Source: an uncultured Varibaculum sp. (lineage in GTDB: Bacteria; Actinomycetota; Actinomycetes; Actinomycetales; Actinomycetaceae). From it: DNA of 16,465 bases. The DNA is taken from positions 1-16,465 of the forward strand of contig CAMYAU010000024.1 in NCBI GenBank assembly GCA_947253735.1, written 5' to 3'. How positions within the stretch are numbered: the first letter of the stretch is position 1; each line of letters starts with the position of its first letter. The notes under the pieces were generated by a model that saw only the letters and a program-made list of their open reading frames with translations, was not told where the DNA came from and searched no databases. Made by a program: the position numbers and the translations under genes. This document shows positions 1-8,536 of the stretch, piece by piece.

Positions 1-153
1 AAACGTCGCCTCGCATATCCGATTGAAAAATATTCTGAAGGGATCTATGCGGTCATTGATATGACCACTACCCCGCAGATTGCTGAAGAGCTGACTCGGC
101 AACTGTCGCTAAACGAATCAGTTTTGCGCACTAAGTTGCTGCGGCGCGATTAA
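1..153 (+). CDS. rpsF: 30S ribosomal protein S6, C-terminal fragment
   Basis: This is an open frame from base 1 to a TAA at 151-153, 50 codons with the N-terminal part outside the window. The visible residues begin KRRLAYPIEKYSEGIYAV and end in SLNESVLRTKLLRRD, which is the characteristic C-terminal half of bacterial S6. S6 binds 16S rRNA together with S18 in the platform of the small subunit. Its place directly ahead of ssb and rpsR is the classic rpsF-ssb-rpsR-rplI order, so it is very probably the first gene of this operon. The promoter is not in the window. Confidence 0.95.
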   Translation, partial: KRRLAYPIEKYSEGIYAVIDMTTTPQIAEELTRQLSLNESVLRTKLLRRD

Positions 154-173
154 GATCGCGGAGAGGAACGAAA

Positions 174-749
174 ATGGCTGGAGAAACCCAGATAACGATT
201 ATTGGGAATCTGACTGCAGACCCCGAGTTACGCTACACCGCGCAATCGGTACCAGTTGCTTCGTTTACCGTAGCTTCTACTCCCAGAACCTATAATCGTG
301 GATCCGGACAGTGGGAAGATGGTACTGCCATGTTCTTACGCTGTTCTGCCTGGCGGGAAATGGCCGAAAATATTGCTGAATCTTTAACCAAAGGAATGCG
401 GGTGATTGTTCATGGTCGCTTGCAACAACGCAATTGGGAGCGGGACGGCCAAAACCGTTCTTCGCTAGAGATTCAAGTTGATGAAATCGGGCCTTCTTTA
501 CGCTATGCGCAAGCCCAAGTTACCCGGATTCCCCGTGCAGGTGCAGGGGGATTTAGCCAGGGTGGTCAGGGTGGATTCTCATCGGGCGCTCCAGCTGGCA
601 ATTTCAATCAAGGTGGCGGATTTAATCAGGCTGCTCCCACAAATCTGGGAACAGGTTCGATGGGTGCGGCGCAACCGTCCGCGGATGACAATCCCTGGGC
701 TACTTCTGCTGCCAGCGATAACGGTGATGAAAACGAACCGCCGTTCTAA
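174..749 (+). CDS. ssb: Single-stranded DNA-binding protein
   Basis: The product coats single-stranded DNA during replication, repair and recombination and recruits partner proteins. The 191-residue protein has an N-terminal OB fold (about residues 1-112, starting MAGETQITIIGNLTADPELR). A flexible Gly/Gln/Asn-rich linker follows (about 120-175), and the conserved acidic tip ends in DENEPPF, the docking site for SSB partners. The length is usual for an actinobacterial SSB. The ATG has an upstream GAGAGG and lies 20 bases after the rpsF stop, in the ribosomal operon, so it is the housekeeping copy. The repetitive linker gives long reading frames on other strands that are not genes. Confidence 0.97.
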   Translation: MAGETQITIIGNLTADPELRYTAQSVPVASFTVASTPRTYNRGSGQWEDGTAMFLRCSAWREMAENIAESLTKGMRVIVHGRLQQRNWERDGQNRSSLEIQVDEIGPSLRYAQAQVTRIPRAGAGGFSQGGQGGFSSGAPAGNFNQGGGFNQAAPTNLGTGSMGAAQPSADDNPWATSAASDNGDENEPPF

Positions 750-793
750 ATTTTCAGGATAAGACCTCAGGGTCACACCATTAAGGAGTAAAT

Positions 794-1036
794 ATGGCGA
801 AGAAAGTTCTTCGCGCGAAGCCGATAAAGAAAAAGGCTAATCCGCTACGTAATTTGCCGGTTGAAAAAATCGACTATAAAGACACCCCGTTCTTGCGGAA
901 GTTTATTTCCGATCGTGGAAAGATTCGTTCGCGCCGGGTTACCGGAGTTAGCGTTCAGCAACAGCGCGCCATCGCTAAAGCAGTTAAGAATGCCCGCGAA
1001 ATGGCGTTGCTTCCCTACACAAGTTCTGGTCGCTGA
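794..1036 (+). CDS. rpsR: 30S ribosomal protein S18, cysteine-free form
   Basis: This 80-residue protein carries the S18 core: IDYKDTPFLRKFISDRGKI, then RRVTGVSVQQQR, and the C-terminal REMALLPYTSSGR. S18 pairs with S6 on the small subunit. AAGGAG stands a few bases before the ATG. The protein has no cysteine at all. Where zinc-binding S18 proteins carry a CxxC near residues 15-20 and a Cys in the VTG(N)C segment, this one has ANPLRN and TGVSV. It is therefore the zinc-independent (C-) type, here in the main operon. Confidence 0.97.
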   Translation: MAKKVLRAKPIKKKANPLRNLPVEKIDYKDTPFLRKFISDRGKIRSRRVTGVSVQQQRAIAKAVKNAREMALLPYTSSGR

Positions 1037-1051
1037 TAGGAGGGTCTAGTC

Positions 1052-1513
1052 ATGGCAACAGCCAAAATTATTTTGAATATGGATGTACCGGGGCTGGGTT
1101 CTTCCGGTGACGTAGTAACCGTAGCTCGCGGCTATGCCCGCAACTACCTGGTACCGCGGAAAATGGCGCACCCTTGGACTAAGGGAGCTCAAAAACAGAT
1201 CGACGAAATGATTCGGGCTCGCCGGCGCCGGGAAATCTCTAACGTAGAGGATGCTCGGGCAGTACGAGACGCTATAGAAGCCCACGACACCGTGGTGGTT
1301 TCTAAGCGGGCGGGTCATTCCGGTCGCCTCTTTGGAGCAGTATCCACTCAGGATGTGGTGGCTGCGGTTAAAGAACAGATCGGGCAGACCATAGATCGGC
1401 GTAAAGTTATTATTGAAAAGCCGATTAAAGTGGTTGGAAAATATCAGATTCAAATCAATTTGCATGAAGATATTAGCGCCAAACTGTTTGTAAATGTTGA
1501 GGGTGGCAAGTAG
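1052..1513 (+). CDS. rplI: 50S ribosomal protein L9
   Basis: This is a full-length, 153-residue L9. The N-terminal rRNA-binding domain contains LNMDVPGLGSSGDVVTVA and ARNYLVPRKMA, the L9 signature. A charged connecting helix follows (about 50-75), then the C-terminal domain with SGRLFGAVSTQDV. L9 binds 23S rRNA near L1. The ATG follows AGGAGGG at good spacing and sits 15 bases after rpsR, so the two are co-transcribed. The operon ends just downstream in a strong hairpin terminator. Confidence 0.97.
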   Translation: MATAKIILNMDVPGLGSSGDVVTVARGYARNYLVPRKMAHPWTKGAQKQIDEMIRARRRREISNVEDARAVRDAIEAHDTVVVSKRAGHSGRLFGAVSTQDVVAAVKEQIGQTIDRRKVIIEKPIKVVGKYQIQINLHEDISAKLFVNVEGGK

Positions 1514-1544
1514 TTAGATATCTACTAGGCAGCGCTTAGCTAAT

Positions 1545-1590
1545 AAAAGTAGGGTGAGCGAGGTTAAAGCTTCGTTCACCCTACTTTTTT
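1545..1590. terminator. Bidirectional intrinsic terminator between rplI and the MATE gene
   Basis: GTAGGGTGA (1549-1557) pairs with TCACCCTAC (1576-1584). The stem continues inward with GU wobbles to a six-base loop at 1564-1569. A run of T follows on the plus strand and the preceding A run gives T on the minus strand. It lies between the convergent ends of rplI and the exporter gene, so it can stop transcripts from both sides. Confidence 0.9.
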
Positions 1591-1644
1591 ATCTGCAAAT
1601 AAAATAGACAGCTGCAAGCAGTAAAAGAAATTAATTTAAAGCAG

Positions 1645-2958
1645 TTAGAGCCAGGCGTCGGTACGGATACGTAGCCAGAGCGAAGCCGCTCTCCCTCCGA
1701 TAAAAATCACTCCATAAACACCCCATAAACCGGCCAAGGCGACATTGCCAGCAGGTAGAAAACCAACAAGTAAAACGGCAGGTAGATAGCTAATAAAAAC
1801 TACCGCCATTGCCCCGGCTAAATATTTACTATCATCGGCTCCTATCAGGTAACCGTCATAAATGTAAGTTAAAGCTGCCAAAGGCTGTACTAAACCCACC
1901 ACAATTATTCCGGTGGTAGTTACGGTTAATACCTGGGTATCAGAAGTAAACAGATGAGGTAGTAGCCGGGAGCTAGCTGCAAAAACTACTCCAATCAAGG
2001 TTCCAAATATTAGTGCCCAACGGTTTAATTGCGCGATGAGCGAGCGAATTTTTTGTTTGTCTCCCTCTCCTAGTGCATTTGCGAGCAATGCTTGAGCCGC
2101 AATCGCCAAGGCATCCAGGCCAAAAGCAGCGAGCGTCCACAGGGTTTTTAGAATCTGATAGCCTGCCAAAGTTACTGCCCCAAAGCGAGCCGCCTGCCAA
2201 GTAGTGACAACGATGGCACCTTGCAAAAATAGCGAACGAAAAACCAGGGGCACCCCATGCAGTCCGGAACGAAAAATCAGTTTTAGATGAGGGCGTGCAG
2301 ATACTCCCTCTTGACGCAGTTTCTTAATCACCACGATCCACAACCAGATAGCCATAAAGAACTGGCTGATCGCAGTGCCAGCACCCGCACCAGCTACTCC
2401 CAAAGAACAGCCAAAAATCAAAAAGGCCGATACCGGAACATTGAGAACTGCACCGCTGGTAGTTACCAGCAGAGGAGTGCGGGTATCTAATAGACCTCGT
2501 AAAACCCCGTTAGCAGCTAGAATCGAAAGCATGGCTACTAGCCCCGGTGCCGACACTCGCAAGTAAAGGACTGCAAAGATCCCCACCTGCTGTCCCGCAC
2601 CAAAATAGCCAATTATTTGGGGAGCGCAAATGATTAAAAATGCGGCAAGCATGGCTCCGAGAAGCGCCCCCAACCACATTCCCTGTACCCCTAAACGTAA
2701 ACCTTGGGCGCGCTCACCAGCCCCCATTGCTCGGCCCGTGACCGCGGTGGTGGTGTAAGCAAGAAATACACAGATCCCGACAACCAGGGTAAGTACCGTA
2801 GAACCTATAGCAAGCCCGGCTAACTGTGAGGTACCAACATGTCCCACCAGAATGGAGTCTGCCATAGTGAGCAGGGGTTCGGCGATCAAGGATCCCAGAG
2901 CAGGTAACGCCAGAGCTAAAATCTTGCGATTAAGACTGGTTTTTCCTGGCTTATCCAC
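1645..2958 (-). CDS. MATE family efflux transporter, DinF type
   Basis: This is an integral membrane exporter of the MATE family, which generally extrudes drugs or metabolites in exchange for Na+ or H+; the substrate cannot be read from sequence. About twelve hydrophobic segments cover the protein. Family motifs visible are MADSILVGHVGTSQLAGLAI near the N-terminus, NGVLRGLLDTRTPLL mid-first half, and LDALAIAAQALLANALGEGD in the second half, typical of the DinF branch. I chose the GTG at 2958, giving 437 residues, because AGGGGA lies six bases upstream. A TTG at 2985 would add nine polar residues with poorer support. It is transcribed alone, divergent from dnaB. Confidence 0.9.
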   Translation of the reverse strand: MDKPGKTSLNRKILALALPALGSLIAEPLLTMADSILVGHVGTSQLAGLAIGSTVLTLVVGICVFLAYTTTAVTGRAMGAGERAQGLRLGVQGMWLGALLGAMLAAFLIICAPQIIGYFGAGQQVGIFAVLYLRVSAPGLVAMLSILAANGVLRGLLDTRTPLLVTTSGAVLNVPVSAFLIFGCSLGVAGAGAGTAISQFFMAIWLWIVVIKKLRQEGVSARPHLKLIFRSGLHGVPLVFRSLFLQGAIVVTTWQAARFGAVTLAGYQILKTLWTLAAFGLDALAIAAQALLANALGEGDKQKIRSLIAQLNRWALIFGTLIGVVFAASSRLLPHLFTSDTQVLTVTTTGIIVVGLVQPLAALTYIYDGYLIGADDSKYLAGAMAVVFISYLPAVLLVGFLPAGNVALAGLWGVYGVIFIGGRAASLWLRIRTDAWL

Positions 2959-3090
2959 GAATCTTCCCCTATTTCCTATACACAATCTGTGAATAACTCT
3001 GTTAGTAGTTTCCCAGTTTGTTGTGGGTTTATAAACTTGACGTTACTTCTTACCCACATTCTTAGCCAATATTTCCACAAGTTCTTCACA
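2951..3090. promoter_or_regulatory. Cluster of DnaA-box-like 9-mers upstream of dnaB
   Basis: The AT-rich gap between the divergent exporter gene and dnaB holds several 9-mers close to TTATNCACA. These are TTATCCACG at 2951-2959 (one mismatch, overlapping the exporter start), TTATTCACA on the minus strand at 2988-2996 (exact), TTACCCACA at 3050-3058 (one mismatch), ATTTCCACA at 3071-3079 (two mismatches) and TTCTTCACA at 3082-3090 (one mismatch). They could allow DnaA control of dnaB or of the exporter. Binding is an inference. I could not place a convincing -35/-10 pair in this gap. Confidence 0.4.
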
Positions 3091-3192
3091 TCCTCCGCAT
3101 CAATTTGAAGTAGTTTTCAACAAGAGATTTCTGATTTCAGGGCGAGATTATGGCACAATCGAAGGGTTTCAAATTGTTTCTAGGAGGTTGCG

Positions 3193-4518
3193 ATGGCAGA
3201 TTTTGATCGTACGCCTCCCCAAGATATCGCCGCTGAACAATCGGTATTGGGAGCGATGATGCTCTCTAAAGATGCGATCGCTGATGTCACTATGACGATT
3301 AGGGGAGAAGACTACTACCGTCCGGTACATCAGATCATTCACGAAGTGGTTCTGGATCTATTTGGTCGCGGCGAACCGGTAGATGCGGTAACCGTAGCCG
3401 GACAGTTGAAACGTCGCGGTGACCTCGAGCGAATCGGAGGCGCCCCCTATCTGCATCAATTAATCTCCGGGGTACCTACCGCGGCGAATGCGGGATTTTA
3501 TGCCCGAATAGTGCGGGAGAGGGCACAGCTGCGTTCCCTGGTTCAGGCCGGTACCCGGGTGGTACAGCTAGGTTATGCTGACGATGGCGGGGACGTTGAT
3601 GAACTTATAAACCAGGCACAAAGTGAGATCTATGCGGTCAGTGAACGTGGGGATAGCGAGGACTATCGGCCAATCACCGAATTTTTAGATAAAACTGTTA
3701 GCGAATTGCAGGAACTGCAAAAAAATGGGGGCATGTCCTCTGGGGTTCCCACCGGGTTTTACCAGTTAGATAACCTCACTCACGGTCTGCATCCGGGACA
3801 ATTGGTGATTGTGGCAGCTCGCCCGGCGATGGGTAAATCCACCCTGGCTCTCGATTTTTGTCGAAATGCCGCCATCCATAACGGTATGGCCGCAGTAATC
3901 TTCAGTCTCGAAATGGACGGGACTGAGATTTCTCGCCGCATGATTTCTGCCGAATCCGGAGTGTCCATGTCGCGACTGAGTTCTGGAGATTTAGAGGACG
4001 CGGACTGGACCAAAATAGCGCAGGTACTTTCTCGCTGTGATCAGGCTCCGCTGTATATAGATGATTCTCCGAATATGACCATGCCAGAAATCCGCTCTAA
4101 ATGCCGACGGCTAAAGCAACAAAATGATTTAAAACTGGTAGTGGTGGACTATTTACAGTTGATGAGTTCGGGTAAACGAGTAGAGTCCCGGCAACAGGAA
4201 GTCGCCGAGTTTTCCCGTTCGCTTAAACTATTGGCGAAAGAGCTAGAAATCCCGGTGGTGGCAGTGGCTCAGCTAAACCGGGGACCTGAACAGCGAACTG
4301 AACATAAACCAATGCTTGCTGACCTGCGAGAATCTGGTTCTTTGGAGCAAGATGCGGATGTGGTAATGCTATTAAATCGCCCCGAGGTTTACGATCAGGA
4401 AGATCGTCCGGGGGAAGCGGATGTGATTGTGGCTAAGCACCGTAATGGTCCTACCGCGACTATCCCGTTAACCTTCCTTGGTCGCTTGTCTAAGTTTGGT
4501 AATCCGGCTCGCGAATAA
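3193..4518 (+). CDS. dnaB: Replicative DNA helicase DnaB
   Basis: This is the ring helicase that unwinds DNA at the replication fork and works with primase. The N-terminal domain (about 8-110) begins PPQDIAAEQSVLGAMMLS. A linker runs to about 185, followed by the RecA-like motor. Walker A is ARPAMGKST at 209-217 with Lys215. The catalytic glutamate is in SLE at 238-240. Walker B is VVVDYLQLM with Asp319, and the basic KHRNGPT loop lies at 415-421. At 441 residues it is the plain length; no intein interrupts it. TAGGAGG stands before the ATG. It is conserved downstream of rplI in many actinobacteria, here separated by an inserted exporter gene. Confidence 0.97.
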   Translation: MADFDRTPPQDIAAEQSVLGAMMLSKDAIADVTMTIRGEDYYRPVHQIIHEVVLDLFGRGEPVDAVTVAGQLKRRGDLERIGGAPYLHQLISGVPTAANAGFYARIVRERAQLRSLVQAGTRVVQLGYADDGGDVDELINQAQSEIYAVSERGDSEDYRPITEFLDKTVSELQELQKNGGMSSGVPTGFYQLDNLTHGLHPGQLVIVAARPAMGKSTLALDFCRNAAIHNGMAAVIFSLEMDGTEISRRMISAESGVSMSRLSSGDLEDADWTKIAQVLSRCDQAPLYIDDSPNMTMPEIRSKCRRLKQQNDLKLVVVDYLQLMSSGKRVESRQQEVAEFSRSLKLLAKELEIPVVAVAQLNRGPEQRTEHKPMLADLRESGSLEQDADVVMLLNRPEVYDQEDRPGEADVIVAKHRNGPTATIPLTFLGRLSKFGNPARE

Positions 4519-4559
4519 AGTAGTTTTGGTGGGTTTGTCCGCTGCGTCCTCTCCCCGCC

Positions 4560-7121
4560 TTAGTGCCCGGGAAGCGGTAGCCGAGAATGGAAAGAACGCA
4601 GCCATTTCGGAGCCCACCAGTTAGCTTTTCCGCAAATCTCCATAATGGCGGGCACTAGTCCCATGCGCACTAAAGTGGCGTCGAGTGCTACCGCCACCGC
4701 TAAAGTAAATCCAATCTGTTTAATTGCTTGGATACCTCCGGTCGTAAAGCCGAGGAACACTACCAATAAAATCAAAGCCGCAGAGGTAATGGTAGAAGCG
4801 GAGTGGGTAAGCCCTTCTCGAACCGCCTGCTTATTATCTCCGGTTTCATCCCAGATTTCCTTTACCCGAGAAACTAAAAACATTTCATAGTCCATTGACA
4901 GGCCAAAGCCGAAACAAAAAACGATAGCAACCACATAGGATTCGATTGCTCCTAGAGAAGTGAATCCCAAGATTTTTTCCCCATTGCCATATTGGAAAAC
5001 CCATACTGCTACCCCCAGGGAAGACATTAGGGAAACCATGTTTAACACTAGGGCTTGCAGGGGCAATAGTAGGGCCCCGGTCATGAGGAACAGCATGAAA
5101 TAGGTGGTGAGGGCGACCGCGATAAATACGTAGGGAGCGTATTCGTAGAGGGTATCTTGGAAATCGCTTTGTAGCGCGGCTTCACCAGTTACCCAAGTTT
5201 TAAAGGGCGCAGGTAGTTGCCGGACCTCTTGCATTTCCTGTTTTACCTGCGCTGCAAAGGCATCTTTTTCCTGGGTATAAACGTCAATAGCAGCGTATTG
5301 TTTACCCTCAATTTTCAGGTCTTCAGCAGGTCTAATTCTTTTAACGTGGGACAGCGGTTTCACATTTTGTTCTGTCCAAGCTTGTAGCTGCCTGGGAGTG
5401 GTTTTCGCGATTACCCGGATCTGGGGGTTAGCTGAGTCGGGGAAGCGATCCCACATATCCCAGAGCGCTCCGATTTGGGGAATAGATCGCGGCATCGATT
5501 CGACGGCCGAAGAGCGCATTTGCATCTGGTAAAGCGGAAGTGACATCACTACTAGCAGCATGGTTACCACAATTAATACTGGCCAGGGACGGCGGGTTAC
5601 AAAAGTTGATACCGCACGAAAAACCGGGGAAGGGTCATCCTCGGAACGCTCGCTTTGGCGCCGTAAAATATGGCGCCGTACCCAGTTCACCCAGATGGCA
5701 ACGGAGGAGGGAGAAGCCAGGCTGGGACCAAACAGCATCATTAGGGCAGGCAAGAGGGTCATATTGGAAATCATCGCCAGCATAGTTACCGCTACTCCAC
5801 CTATGCCCATTAGGCGAAGGAGCGGTAGCGGAAAAATACACAGCCCCAGGATTGCCATGGATACAATCAGGGCCGAGAAGAAGACGGTGGCACCGGCGGT
5901 ATCCATGGTTTTATCTAGGGCCTCAAGATAGGGTTTACGGGCGTTAAGCAGTTGTTCCCGATAGCGTTGGCGAGAAGAACTTATTATTTTCTTTGCATTT
6001 TTGCCGCGTGAGGAAACCAGTAGCTGAATGAGGCGGGGGTAAAAGATGAAAGTATCTTCTTGGCCATGAATACCGCGTTTATGCAGTTCGTGTCGATAGC
6101 GGGATACGATTAACAGCCCGTAGTCAATCGATAATCCTAATCCCAGGAAAGAAACAATATTGACTACGAAAGATTCCACGGTTATCAGGTAGGTGAGTAT
6201 CAAAATCAGCATCAAAGTGATACCAATGGCACCTCCGGCACCGATTAGCGGCATCAGGGCAGCTAGCATTCCCCCAAAAACTATCGCCATGATCAGTAGG
6301 GAGATTGGAATAGAGATTCCTTCCCCTCGTAGCATATCTGCCTTAACCTGCCCATTGGCAGCAGCCTGTAGACCGATATTATCTACTACATTAACGGTAG
6401 CCTTAACGGGGGAACCCGAAAAATATTCCGGTAGTTCCTCTAAAATTTCTGCTACCTGGTCGCGAGCACCCGGATCCACCTGGTCATAGCCGCTGGCGGT
6501 TAACTGTACATTGATCAGAAATGTTTTTCTGTCCCCGGCGATCATTTGTTTTAGCTGACTAGATTGGATAGTTTCCCAAGTCGAAGGCAGGCGAGCGGAG
6601 AAGGCCTTTTTTACTTCCCCCTCCGCGCGTGCCTTTGCCTTTTCTATTTGGCTTGGCGAAGCACCCTTAGCCGTCGCAAGTTGCTGTGCCTGAACTCGAC
6701 CCTGTTCTAAAGCCTCTTCCAAAGCCTGAGCGATTTTTTCTTGAGCCTTTTTTCCGGCTGGTAGCTGGGGGTCAAAAGCGCTGAAGGGATCAGCAATCCC
6801 CTTTACTGCTTTTACTTTTAATAGGTCTCGGTGCAGCGGATGCAGCATTTTGGCTATCTGGTCAGCATTTTTTTCTAAACCGGATATTTCAACTACTGCC
6901 GTCACTGGATAGGTATTCGCGTGGGCCTGTTCGTAAAGATCCTTACCAACTGCCGACTCGGAGGAGGGACTGGCAGGCTGGGGGGTAATTAGCCGTTCGA
7001 ACAGTGGTTTTCCGCCGAGACCTGAAAACACTGCCACTACCGACAGGGTTAACGTCAGGAGCCAGATAGTCACAGTGAAGCCGGGGTGTTTGCCCCACCA
7101 AAAATGCTTCATCCGTTTCAT
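4560..7121 (-). CDS. MMPL family (RND-type) transporter
   Basis: This is a large membrane protein of the MmpL/RND superfamily, which moves lipids or other hydrophobic molecules across the envelope using proton motive force; the cargo is unknown. The 853 residues show two repeated halves. The first has one membrane segment (about 14-34), an outer domain (about 40-265) with a charged, probably helical hairpin at 122-178, and membrane segments to about 465. The second starts with a segment near 512-530, an outer domain (about 535-658), and further segments to the end. The Asp-Tyr pairs expected in the proton path are present as GLSIDYG (Asp333) and GLSMDYE (Asp744). A basic cytoplasmic insert lies at 345-400. 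The ATG at 7121 has GGAG only two bases away, and an in-frame ATG at 7112 is a reasonable alternative. It converges on dnaB with 41 bases between and no evident terminator. The 210 bases upstream (7122-7331) show no clear promoter. Confidence 0.9.
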   Translation of the reverse strand: MKRMKHFWWGKHPGFTVTIWLLTLTLSVVAVFSGLGGKPLFERLITPQPASPSSESAVGKDLYEQAHANTYPVTAVVEISGLEKNADQIAKMLHPLHRDLLKVKAVKGIADPFSAFDPQLPAGKKAQEKIAQALEEALEQGRVQAQQLATAKGASPSQIEKAKARAEGEVKKAFSARLPSTWETIQSSQLKQMIAGDRKTFLINVQLTASGYDQVDPGARDQVAEILEELPEYFSGSPVKATVNVVDNIGLQAAANGQVKADMLRGEGISIPISLLIMAIVFGGMLAALMPLIGAGGAIGITLMLILILTYLITVESFVVNIVSFLGLGLSIDYGLLIVSRYRHELHKRGIHGQEDTFIFYPRLIQLLVSSRGKNAKKIISSSRQRYREQLLNARKPYLEALDKTMDTAGATVFFSALIVSMAILGLCIFPLPLLRLMGIGGVAVTMLAMISNMTLLPALMMLFGPSLASPSSVAIWVNWVRRHILRRQSERSEDDPSPVFRAVSTFVTRRPWPVLIVVTMLLVVMSLPLYQMQMRSSAVESMPRSIPQIGALWDMWDRFPDSANPQIRVIAKTTPRQLQAWTEQNVKPLSHVKRIRPAEDLKIEGKQYAAIDVYTQEKDAFAAQVKQEMQEVRQLPAPFKTWVTGEAALQSDFQDTLYEYAPYVFIAVALTTYFMLFLMTGALLLPLQALVLNMVSLMSSLGVAVWVFQYGNGEKILGFTSLGAIESYVVAIVFCFGFGLSMDYEMFLVSRVKEIWDETGDNKQAVREGLTHSASTITSAALILLVVFLGFTTGGIQAIKQIGFTLAVAVALDATLVRMGLVPAIMEICGKANWWAPKWLRSFHSRLPLPGH

Positions 7122-7331
7122 AACTCCAATTGTGATGCCTTGGCCGCTTTAGTGCAGCGAAATCAGACATAGATTTAAAGCAAGCTCGTCGAATAAAACC
7201 GGTATTAGGGGATTAGGGAGCATGTCCAATAAATATCTGGCTATTTCATCAAGGGTTAAGTGAGGGAAAGCAAAAATTCTAGATCACATATTTATTAGAA
7301 AGAGATGCGGAGCAGTTATTAAATCAGAATT

Positions 7332-8519
7332 TTAAGAACCAAAATCTTCAAGCCAGTCAGCCGCAGGCAGGTGAAAATCGCTTCCTGCCTGTTTTAGGAT
7401 CTGCGCCATTAGAGCATCAGTATCTTTTGTTACCCGATTTAAACTGGTATTCACCTTACTGCTACCGGGTGCAATATGCTCTATTTTCCAGTATTTTTGA
7501 CGAGTTTTTAGGGCCGCTTGATTACAGTAAACAAGCATTTTCCCAGCGGAGACCAAAGCTTCCTTACTGTTTGATTCCTTATTGATGTGGAGTATCACTA
7601 CCGCCAAGTTGTAGTTAACTTGGCAACCGGCTAATACAGCCTGGGGCTCGGTCATTTTTGTTTCCAGTACAAACGGCATTTTCTTCTTAGCACGGGAAAG
7701 ATATTTATCGGCTTTTTGCAGTTCGCCGGCGTTTAGATAGGTAGTTCCTAGGTTGTAGTTAATCAACCAACGATCCGCTGAAACCCAAGAGTTAGCTTGG
7801 CGTAGACGTAGATCCTCAGCGAGCGAAAGATCTCCGACCCGGTCTGCTCGTACCGCCTGCTGCTCCACCGCCCAACTTCGGGTTTGCAGTCCGGAAACAA
7901 CGAGCAGGCAAAGCACGATTAGCGTTATCGGCACTATCCAAAATCGTGATCTGCGAGGAGGCTTAATTACCAGGTCTTGACGGGTAGTTAAGGATTGGGC
8001 ATGGAGTTGGGCACGATAACTAATCTGGGAGAGCGCGGTAGTTAGCGCAGCGGCGTCGTTGGGAACCTGGGCGCTCACTTGGCTGGAAGTTTGTCCGGGG
8101 ATTTGCCTGGGATGAGAAATGGCAGAAATCAGGGAAGCCAGTTCTGGCCAGTCAGTAGCCAGTAACTGCTCGGGGCGATAGTTAGCCCAACCAGCGGTCC
8201 GGTAATACTGTTTGGAAAGGTTAAGTAAAATTTTCCCGAGGACGGCTTGGCGAGAGCTAGTATCTAGAGCGGCGAATTGGGGATCAGAGCTTAAGGCAAG
8301 TAGCCGCTGACGGTAAGCATCAAGCAGCCGGCACAAATTTTCGTGGCGACGACCGCTAAAAGTGAGGATAGGGGAGCGGACGGCACTTTGGTAAAAGACG
8401 ATGGTCCATACCACTAGTACCGCCGCTACCACTATCATGGCAGCTGAACCTAGCAGCGCCATAAAGGAATGCTCCATTAGGGGCTGGATAGGAAAGTTGC
8501 TGCTTAAGTTTGGGAGCAT
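7332..8519 (-). CDS. Membrane protein with TPR-like repeats, function unknown
   Basis: I do not recognise the family. The protein has a hydrophobic segment near the N-terminus (about 19-43), a probably cytoplasmic region rich in helices, a Pro/Ser/Gln-rich stretch around 140-155, and a second membrane segment (about 193-212) directly after a basic PPRRSR. A C-terminal part (to residue 395) contains a TPR-like unit, NYNLGTTYLNAGELQKADKY, and a second possible unit starting NYNLAVVILH. Two TM segments with C-terminal TPRs resemble scaffold proteins of some MoxR/VWA clusters, but none of those partners is here. I prefer the ATG at 8519 because GGTGGAG lies just upstream; a GTG at 8528 would add three residues. 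The gene starts 17 bases after the stop of the upstream membrane protein, so the two form one transcript. Confidence 0.75.
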   Translation of the reverse strand: MLPNLSSNFPIQPLMEHSFMALLGSAAMIVVAAVLVVWTIVFYQSAVRSPILTFSGRRHENLCRLLDAYRQRLLALSSDPQFAALDTSSRQAVLGKILLNLSKQYYRTAGWANYRPEQLLATDWPELASLISAISHPRQIPGQTSSQVSAQVPNDAAALTTALSQISYRAQLHAQSLTTRQDLVIKPPRRSRFWIVPITLIVLCLLVVSGLQTRSWAVEQQAVRADRVGDLSLAEDLRLRQANSWVSADRWLINYNLGTTYLNAGELQKADKYLSRAKKKMPFVLETKMTEPQAVLAGCQVNYNLAVVILHINKESNSKEALVSAGKMLVYCNQAALKTRQKYWKIEHIAPGSSKVNTSLNRVTKDTDALMAQILKQAGSDFHLPAADWLEDFGS

Positions 8520-8536
8520 CAGCTCCACCCGTTAAT

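Noticed and set aside
541..660. Gly/Gln-rich repeats in ssb as a possible repeat element
   Set aside because: This is the usual disordered linker of SSB and the DNA copies are degenerate.
5655..5680. Direct repeat GGCGCCGTA within the MMPL gene
   Set aside because: It lies in coding sequence and is explained by neighbouring codons for basic residues; only two copies exist.
5540..5931. Long reading frames on the plus strand opposite the MMPL gene
   Set aside because: They lie antisense to a well-supported conserved gene and have no good ribosome site or protein-like composition.
7273..7333. Inverted repeat AAAATTCT / AGAATTTT after the TPR-like protein gene
   Set aside because: The arms are short, AT-only at the ends and 45 bases apart, so a stable terminator is unlikely.
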